Shown here: positions 6,748-11,637 of the stretch, one piece after another
Layout of the letters: every line of letters starts with the position of its first letter
Numbering within the stretch: the stretch's first letter is position 1
Assembly (NCBI GenBank): GCA_900548795.1
Contig: URLT01000059.1
Location: 1-11,637, forward strand
Direction: 5' to 3'
Length of the DNA stretch: 11,637 nucleotides
Origin: an uncultured Eubacteriales bacterium
Lineage (GTDB): Bacteria > Bacillota > Clostridia > Oscillospirales > Oscillospiraceae
Program-made: the position numbers and the translations under genes
Notes under the pieces: model-generated
What the model saw: only the letters and a program-made list of their open reading frames with translations
What the model was told of the DNA's origin: nothing
The model's database searches: none

Positions 6748-6852
6748 GTTCTTGAGGGAGAGAAGATCCCGAGAGAAAAACTACAACAGAAGTTCACCGA
6801 GGCGCTCGGAGCCGATCCACGCCGAGGAAAATTTTGAATGGAGGTATGACTT
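6748..6852 (+). other. Long 5' leader of hsp20 with alternative hairpins
   Basis: The segment CTCGG (6805-6809) can pair with CCGAG on either side: 6797-6801 with a GCG loop, or 6822-6826. In the second fold, AAGU and ACC (6790-6793, 6796-6798) could pair with ACUU and GGU (6849-6852, 6843-6845), reaching the ribosome binding site GGAGG at 6840-6844. This was paired by eye and is only a hint of temperature- or structure-dependent translation. Confidence 0.3.
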
Positions 6853-7296
6853 ATGTTGCCTAGCATTTTTGGTGAGAACCTGTTCGATGATTTCTTTAAC
6901 GATCCGTTTGCTATGATGATGCCGCAGAGTCGCAATCCTCTGTATGGCAAGCACAGCAAGAACCTGATGAAGACCGACGTCCGCGAGACGGAGCATTCCT
7001 ACGAGCTGGACATTGATCTGCCGGGCTTCAAGAAGGACGAAGTCAAACTGGAGCTGAAGAACGGCTACCTGACGATCGAGGCCTCCAAGGGTCTTGACCG
7101 CGACGAGAAGGACAAGAAGGGCAAATACATCCGTCAGGAGCGTTACGCCGGCGCATGCAGCCGCAGCTTCTTTGTCGGCGAGGACATCAAGCCCGAAAAC
7201 GTCAGCGCGAAGTTTGAAAACGGCATTCTTCAGATCTCCCTGCCGAAGGAAGAGCAGAAAAAGCTCCCGCAAAGCTCCAGCATCGCCATCGAATGA
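6853..7296 (+). CDS. Small heat shock protein, Hsp20/alpha-crystallin family
   Basis: This 147-residue cytoplasmic chaperone should hold unfolding proteins in an ATP-independent way. An N-terminal arm rich in Phe and Met (MLPSIFGENLFDDFF) precedes the alpha-crystallin domain from about residue 39 to 134. Typical motifs are DLPGF at 55-59, the strand KNGYLTIEA at 69-77, and ENGILQISLPK at 122-132. The C-terminal tail ends in IAI at 144-146, the I-x-I motif by which these proteins assemble into oligomers. Length and layout are normal for a bacterial class A-like sHSP. The ATG at 6853 has GGAGG eight bases upstream. It is a single-gene unit with its own CIRCE-controlled promoter and terminator, so it should be induced by heat or other protein-damaging stress through HrcA. 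Confidence 0.96.
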   Translation: MLPSIFGENLFDDFFNDPFAMMMPQSRNPLYGKHSKNLMKTDVRETEHSYELDIDLPGFKKDEVKLELKNGYLTIEASKGLDRDEKDKKGKYIRQERYAGACSRSFFVGEDIKPENVSAKFENGILQISLPKEEQKKLPQSSSIAIE

Positions 7297-7320
7297 CCGC
7301 ATCACAACGCATATACCGGA

Positions 7321-7359
7321 ACGGAGGTCGACACGAAACCGCGTCGGCCTCCGTTTTTT
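7321..7359 (+). terminator. Intrinsic terminator of the hsp20 gene
   Basis: ACGGAGGTCGAC (7321-7332) pairs with GTCGGCCTCCGT (7343-7354), with one T-G wobble and a ten-base loop. TTTTTT (7354-7359) follows. It lies 25 bases after the Hsp20 stop. Confidence 0.9.
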
Positions 7360-7404
7360 GCGCAATTCATGTTGTTCGCATTTTGTACACGTCTCGCGAC
7401 GCAA

Positions 7405-7437
7405 AGAGGGAGCCGGTGCTGAGCACCGGCTCCCTTG
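7405..7437 (-). terminator. Hairpin terminator of the SLH surface-protein gene
   Basis: A perfect 12-pair stem (7408-7419 with 7423-7434) has a TGA loop and is extendable by two more pairs. It lies 15 bases beyond the stop of the minus-strand surface-protein gene. The minus-strand U tract is weak (TCTTTG), so termination may rest mainly on the very stable stem. It also sits head to head with the hsp20 terminator. Confidence 0.75.
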
Positions 7438-7448
7438 TGTTTATGGGG

Positions 7449-10400
7449 TCAGGCGATTACGTTCTCCAGACGCATGATGATGGTCGCAAACTCCGCACGG
7501 GTCGCCGTGTTCTTCGGAGCGATACGGCCGTCGATGCCGTTGATGATGCCGTTATCGACGCACCAAATCATGGCATTGCGCGCATAGTAGGTCACGTCGC
7601 CGCCATCCGGGAAGCTACTGAGGTCGCCCTTCGGGGTGACATCGAGCTTCACGATGTTCTGCGCATAGCGCACGAGCATGGTGGTCATCTGCTCGCGGGT
7701 CACATCGACGTCCGGCTCGAAGGTCGTCTCGGAGGTACCCTTGACGATGCCGTTCTCGGCAGCCCATGCCACCGCGTTGGAGTACCACGTGTTCGTGGGA
7801 ACATCCGTGAACGGGCTGGTGGAGCTGACTGCGGGGGAGCCGGCCATGCGGTAGAGCACCGTGGCGACCATTGCACGGCTGAGGTTGCCGTCCGGGTCGA
7901 AGCGGTGGTTGCCGACACCGTTCAGATAGCCCTTCTGATAGGCGTTCTTCACGGCATCCAGATACCACTTGGAGGTCAGGTCGGTGAAAACATCCGTGAT
8001 TTCCAGCTCGGTGCTGAGGATCTTGATCTCGGCGCGGTCGCGGACACGCAGACGGGCAAAGATCTTATGCTCGGCGCTGGTCTCATCGACGTCGCGGGAG
8101 CCGATGCCGATGCCCTCGATCTTCATGCCGACGGACAGCTCATCCAGACCGGTGTAGTCCTTCGTGATGTAGCCGTTGATGAAGAGGCAGGCCTCGCCGG
8201 AGTTGTCGCGAACCGTGATCTTGTCGATGACGCCCTCGGTCTTGTGGATATCGGTGACGATGCCCGTGACCTTCATGAGGTTGCCGATCGCCTTGTCGGA
8301 CATTGCCGTCGCGCAGTCGACCTCGGCGGGCTTCAGTCTGTTGATCTCATCGGAGATGATGCGGATGGAGCCGTTGTAATCCTCGCTGAGGTTCAGCTCG
8401 ATCTCGCCGCAGTAGAAGGTCACACCGCCGTGGCAGCGGACATTCATGCCGATGGCAAAGTTGCCGGCGACCGGGAAGACGTTCAGGCCGTTGCCGTTCT
8501 TATCCTGCACATAGATGCAGTCGAAGAACGCGGTGTCCTTGTCGTAGCCGGAAGCATTGGAGGTCACGAAGCCCTCGATGGTGTATTCGCCCTCGGTCTT
8601 GGTCTTGACGTCGTTGATCGGGGTGACAACGTCGCCGTCCTCCATGTGCGTCAGCTCACGCAGGATGTTCTGGAGGATGAAGCGGTTGGCATAATCCTGA
8701 TCGCTCTTGATGTCATAGTTGGAGAAGAAGGTCACGCCGGAGGTGATGATCCAGCCGCCTGCGGCGGTGTCCTCGTAGGTCATGACGTTGACGTTGTCCT
8801 TCTCAACAACGACCTGATCCTTGTCGTCGTAGCTCGGAACAAAGGAGCCGCTGTCGAAGTAGCCGTCGTAATGGGTCGCCCAAGTGGACTGGAAGCCGCG
8901 GACAAGGGTCTGAACCTTGCCTGCGCCGGTGCCCTCGCAGCCGTCCATGATGAGGACCGGAGCGCCGTTGTAGACCTGGAAGCCGGTCTGGTTGTCCGGT
9001 GCGGGCTTGGTGCCGAAGGCGTTGGAGGAGGTGTAGGCACCCTTGGTGAAGCGGTGATCGGTATTGAAGCAGGACTTCGCGGAGAAGTAGATACGGTATG
9101 CCTCGTTGGCCTTGAGCTCGTTGTCGACAATGATGCCGTTGGCAATGCGGCTGTGCGCACCGATCGCCTCGAGGAGCTTGTTGGTGTTCTCTGCGCAGTT
9201 GTCAAACTTGTTGTCGCGGTCGGACTTGGAGCAGATGATGAGCTTGCCGCCGTTGGCCATGAATTCCTTCAGGGCAGCGATCTCTTCGTCGGTGTAGTCC
9301 TTGGCCTTCGCCGTGTTGCGGCGATAGTTGACGGTGATGACAAGCGTGGTGTACTTGCTCAGGGTCTCCTTGGTGAACTGACCCTCGAGGATGTACTCGC
9401 ACTTGACGCTGTTGTTCGCGCAGAACTCGATGAAGTTGCCCGCCGAGCCTGCGTAGTCGCCGGAGATGTAGTAGTTGTCGTGGCCGTAATCAACGGCGAC
9501 GCGCTCCATATCCTGAGAGTGGACGTAGAGCTTCATGGTTGCCTGGCACTTGAAGGACTTGCCGTTGTAGGTGCCGGAGTATTCGACAAGGATCGTGACG
9601 TTCTTGCCAACGTACTTGCTGGCCGGAGTCCAAGCGATGGTGGTCGTTCTGGCGGTGCCCGCAGCAACATTCGCGCCCTCAAGGGTGTCGTTGAAGAGAA
9701 CGGTGTCGATCCGATCGTAGCTGCCGTCGCACACGACGTAGAAGGTGGCCTTCTTAACCTCGTAGTTCTCAGCCGCCTCGTTGGTCAGGACGGAGGTCAG
9801 GTTCTGCGTCTCGCCCTCGACGGACAGAGCCACGTCGTTCTTGAGGTCGCAGGTGATCGGGGTGGCGTTGCCGAGCCAGACCGGAGCGGTGACCGCAATG
9901 TCGCCGTCGGCCTGCGTGACCTTGAGGTAGTAGTACGGCTCGGTGTTCTTGAGGGTCTCGTCCAGCTCGAAGGTGGAGCCGGTGGCCTCATAAGACTTCA
10001 GGCTGATGCCGTTGGCGCCGATGATCTCGACGGTTCCGAGCTTCTCGTTGTCAGGATCGGAGATGCTGGCAACGATGTGGACGGTGTCGACCGTGGTGTT
10101 GTCGGTGTCGATGATGGAGCCCATGAGCTGGTCGTTGAGGTAGTAGTAGATGCGCAGGTTCTGGTCTTCGGTGGCGTAGACCTGACGCTTGGCCATTGCG
10201 CGATACAGGCCGGCCTCGGTGAAGTCGTCAGTCACGATGACGTCGCGGCAGGTGTTGGCATCGCCCCACTTGCCCTTGTGGTTATCCTGGTTGTTGGTCG
10301 GAGCGACGTGCCAGCCCTTGGCAAGGCAGATGTCGTATTCCGAATAGCTCGGCCAGTAGGAGGAGCTGCCGACGGCGCCCTCGCCGTTGCCGACCTCGAT

Positions 10401-11637
10401 CAGGTTGAGGATGGCGTCACGGGCAGGCGTATAGCCGGCATAGGTATCGAACGTGCCGAAGGTCACGCCGGGGTGGTTGAACTGGGAAACGACCGGAGCG
10501 TCGTCAATGGCCTTGGTCTTCACGCCCTCGGCAACGGGCTTGCCGTCGACGTCGAGACCCTTGTCCGCGTTGACCATCAGGTCGTTATACAGGTGCATAC
10601 CGGCATAGCTGTTGGTCTTCTCGTTGAGCTTGGCGTTGTTGCGGGAGACCGTACCGTAGGTGTTGAAGGTGTTGGTGTGGCCGGGGCCGCCGGACCACGT
10701 CATTTCGTAGCCGTAGGCAGCGATGAAGTTGGTGGACTTCGCGTTGTACTCGGCTGCGGTCGCCTTTGCCTCTTCCCACTTGGTCGTCGAGCCGATCTTG
10801 GTCAGGCTGCTCAGATCATAGTAGCTGGAGGTGGTGGCGCTGTTGGTGGTGTCGAAATAGTTGGAGTGGTCGGTGACGATCAGGAAGTCGACGTCCTTGG
10901 CCTCCATCGCGTGCTCATAGGCATCCTCGAGGGTGCCGGCGCCGTCGGAGTACTCCGCAGTATGGGAGTGGATCTGGCCGAAGTAGAGGCTCATGCCCTC
11001 CTCGCCGACGAAGAACGACCACGTCATCTCGGCGGTCTTGCCGTCGGTGCGGGTGACGGTCAGGCTGACGGTATGGCGGTCGTCGGTCATCTTATCGGCC
11101 GACTTATAGCTGATCTTGCTGTCGGTCACGGTGGGCTGCACGGCAACGCCGTCGACCGTCATGACGATCGTCGGGTTGGCGCCGCAGTTGGCGATCACGG
11201 CAGCGATCTCGGGCTGCTTGTCGTCCTTGGTCGCGGCATTGGGCAGCGGAGTGACGGAGACGATCATCGGGTTGTCGTTGATCTTGACCGTCTTGGTGCC
11301 GCTGTATTCCACGTTATGCTCGTTCTTCGCATTGACCGTGACGGTCAGAGAGGTCTTGCCGGCCAGCTCTGCAGACGGGACGGTCGCGGAGTATTTCTGG
11401 TCGCCCAGCTCGGTGAACGCGACATTCTTGGCCGCGCCGCCGTCGACGCTGAAGCTCGCCTTGAGGTCGGTGATCTTGGTCAGCTCATCGACGACGAAGG
11501 TGAAGGTATAGTCCACGCCGAGGTTGGCGTCATCGCCGCTGATGGCAACGGACGGGTTGAGCACGAAACCGAGACCGTAGGGATCGGTCACGGGGACGAA
11601 CTTCATGGCGAACAGGTTGGTCGAGCCGTTGAAGGTC
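7449..11637 (-). CDS. Large SLH-anchored surface protein with PHP/CehA-type metallohydrolase domain (N-terminus outside window)
   Basis: The frame is open to the right edge, so at least 1395 residues are present and the signal peptide lies outside. Positions count from the Met at 11606, which is internal (no ribosome binding site). Two Ig-like modules (about 18-110, 112-200) precede a PHP metallohydrolase domain of CehA/McbA type (about 205-500). Its expected metal ligands are all visible: H213 and H215 (HSH), D221, D246 and H247 (TDH), E301, H378 (NHPG), D441 and H443 (DNH). Beta-rich modules (505-697) follow, then a DUF4350/glutaminase-like alpha/beta region (700-985), two OB-fold-like modules (995-1090, 1095-1197), and three SLH repeats (1203-1255, 1265-1317, 1328-1385) that should bind cell-wall polysaccharide. 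It is probably an extracellular, wall-bound hydrolase, perhaps acting on phosphate esters or nucleic acid, but the substrate is unknown. PHP and SLH calls are firm; the middle modules are tentative. It contains 18 Cys, unusual for a secreted Firmicute protein. Confidence 0.92.
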   Translation of the reverse strand, partial: TFNGSTNLFAMKFVPVTDPYGLGFVLNPSVAISGDDANLGVDYTFTFVVDELTKITDLKASFSVDGGAAKNVAFTELGDQKYSATVPSAELAGKTSLTVTVNAKNEHNVEYSGTKTVKINDNPMIVSVTPLPNAATKDDKQPEIAAVIANCGANPTIVMTVDGVAVQPTVTDSKISYKSADKMTDDRHTVSLTVTRTDGKTAEMTWSFFVGEEGMSLYFGQIHSHTAEYSDGAGTLEDAYEHAMEAKDVDFLIVTDHSNYFDTTNSATTSSYYDLSSLTKIGSTTKWEEAKATAAEYNAKSTNFIAAYGYEMTWSGGPGHTNTFNTYGTVSRNNAKLNEKTNSYAGMHLYNDLMVNADKGLDVDGKPVAEGVKTKAIDDAPVVSQFNHPGVTFGTFDTYAGYTPARDAILNLIEVGNGEGAVGSSSYWPSYSEYDICLAKGWHVAPTNNQDNHKGKWGDANTCRDVIVTDDFTEAGLYRAMAKRQVYATEDQNLRIYYYLNDQLMGSIIDTDNTTVDTVHIVASISDPDNEKLGTVEIIGANGISLKSYEATGSTFELDETLKNTEPYYYLKVTQADGDIAVTAPVWLGNATPITCDLKNDVALSVEGETQNLTSVLTNEAAENYEVKKATFYVVCDGSYDRIDTVLFNDTLEGANVAAGTARTTTIAWTPASKYVGKNVTILVEYSGTYNGKSFKCQATMKLYVHSQDMERVAVDYGHDNYYISGDYAGSAGNFIEFCANNSVKCEYILEGQFTKETLSKYTTLVITVNYRRNTAKAKDYTDEEIAALKEFMANGGKLIICSKSDRDNKFDNCAENTNKLLEAIGAHSRIANGIIVDNELKANEAYRIYFSAKSCFNTDHRFTKGAYTSSNAFGTKPAPDNQTGFQVYNGAPVLIMDGCEGTGAGKVQTLVRGFQSTWATHYDGYFDSGSFVPSYDDKDQVVVEKDNVNVMTYEDTAAGGWIITSGVTFFSNYDIKSDQDYANRFILQNILRELTHMEDGDVVTPINDVKTKTEGEYTIEGFVTSNASGYDKDTAFFDCIYVQDKNGNGLNVFPVAGNFAIGMNVRCHGGVTFYCGEIELNLSEDYNGSIRIISDEINRLKPAEVDCATAMSDKAIGNLMKVTGIVTDIHKTEGVIDKITVRDNSGEACLFINGYITKDYTGLDELSVGMKIEGIGIGSRDVDETSAEHKIFARLRVRDRAEIKILSTELEITDVFTDLTSKWYLDAVKNAYQKGYLNGVGNHRFDPDGNLSRAMVATVLYRMAGSPAVSSTSPFTDVPTNTWYSNAVAWAAENGIVKGTSETTFEPDVDVTREQMTTMLVRYAQNIVKLDVTPKGDLSSFPDGGDVTYYARNAMIWCVDNGIINGIDGRIAPKNTATRAEFATIIMRLENVIA

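Noticed and set aside
11604..11606. Met codon as the true start of the SLH protein
   Set aside because: The frame is open upstream to the window edge, no ribosome binding site precedes it, and no signal peptide follows it although the protein must be secreted.

Overview
The window looks like chromosomal DNA from a GC-rich, low-oxygen-type Firmicute, most likely a gut clostridium of the Oscillospiraceae/Ruminococcaceae kind. This is inferred from the combination of a HrcA-type CIRCE operator, strong AAGGAGG-like ribosome binding sites, consensus sigma-A promoters sitting in AT-rich intergenic DNA between GC-rich genes, a TM287/288-like heterodimeric ABC exporter, and a very large secreted protein anchored by S-layer homology (SLH) repeats. 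No mobile element, tRNA, rRNA or CRISPR array was seen.

Layout. Bases 1-32 hold what may be the last codons of a plus-strand gene, followed by a strong terminator (87-130). A near-consensus extended promoter (367-395) drives a MATE-family drug/sodium antiporter (451-1833, +). A bidirectional terminator (1849-1890) separates it from a convergent LysR-type regulator (1931-2815, -). The regulator is divergent from a two-gene operon (2934-4658 and 4655-6379, +) encoding the halves of a heterodimeric ABC exporter. The LysR and ABC promoters lie back to back and share their -35 region (2867-2873). After a GC-rich non-coding block with a terminator (6380-6598) comes a small heat shock protein gene (6853-7296, +) under a CIRCE operator that covers its -35 box. 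Two terminators (7321-7359 and 7408-7434) separate it from the largest gene, a convergent multidomain surface protein (7449 to beyond 11637, -) whose N-terminus lies outside the window.

How the parts work together. The left half is an export cluster: a cation-coupled MATE pump, and an ATP-driven heterodimeric exporter probably controlled by the adjacent LysR protein. The ABC pair has a clean division of labour. Subunit 1 carries the changed Walker B and switch-loop residues and subunit 2 the changed signature motif, so one ATP site is degenerate and the other intact. The Hsp20 gene is a stand-alone stress gene. The right-hand protein appears to be a cell-wall-bound enzyme: Ig-like modules, a PHP/CehA-type metallohydrolase with an apparently complete metal-ligand set, a DUF4350/glutaminase-like alpha/beta region, two OB-fold-like modules and three C-terminal SLH repeats. 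It is the least understood and most interesting item here.
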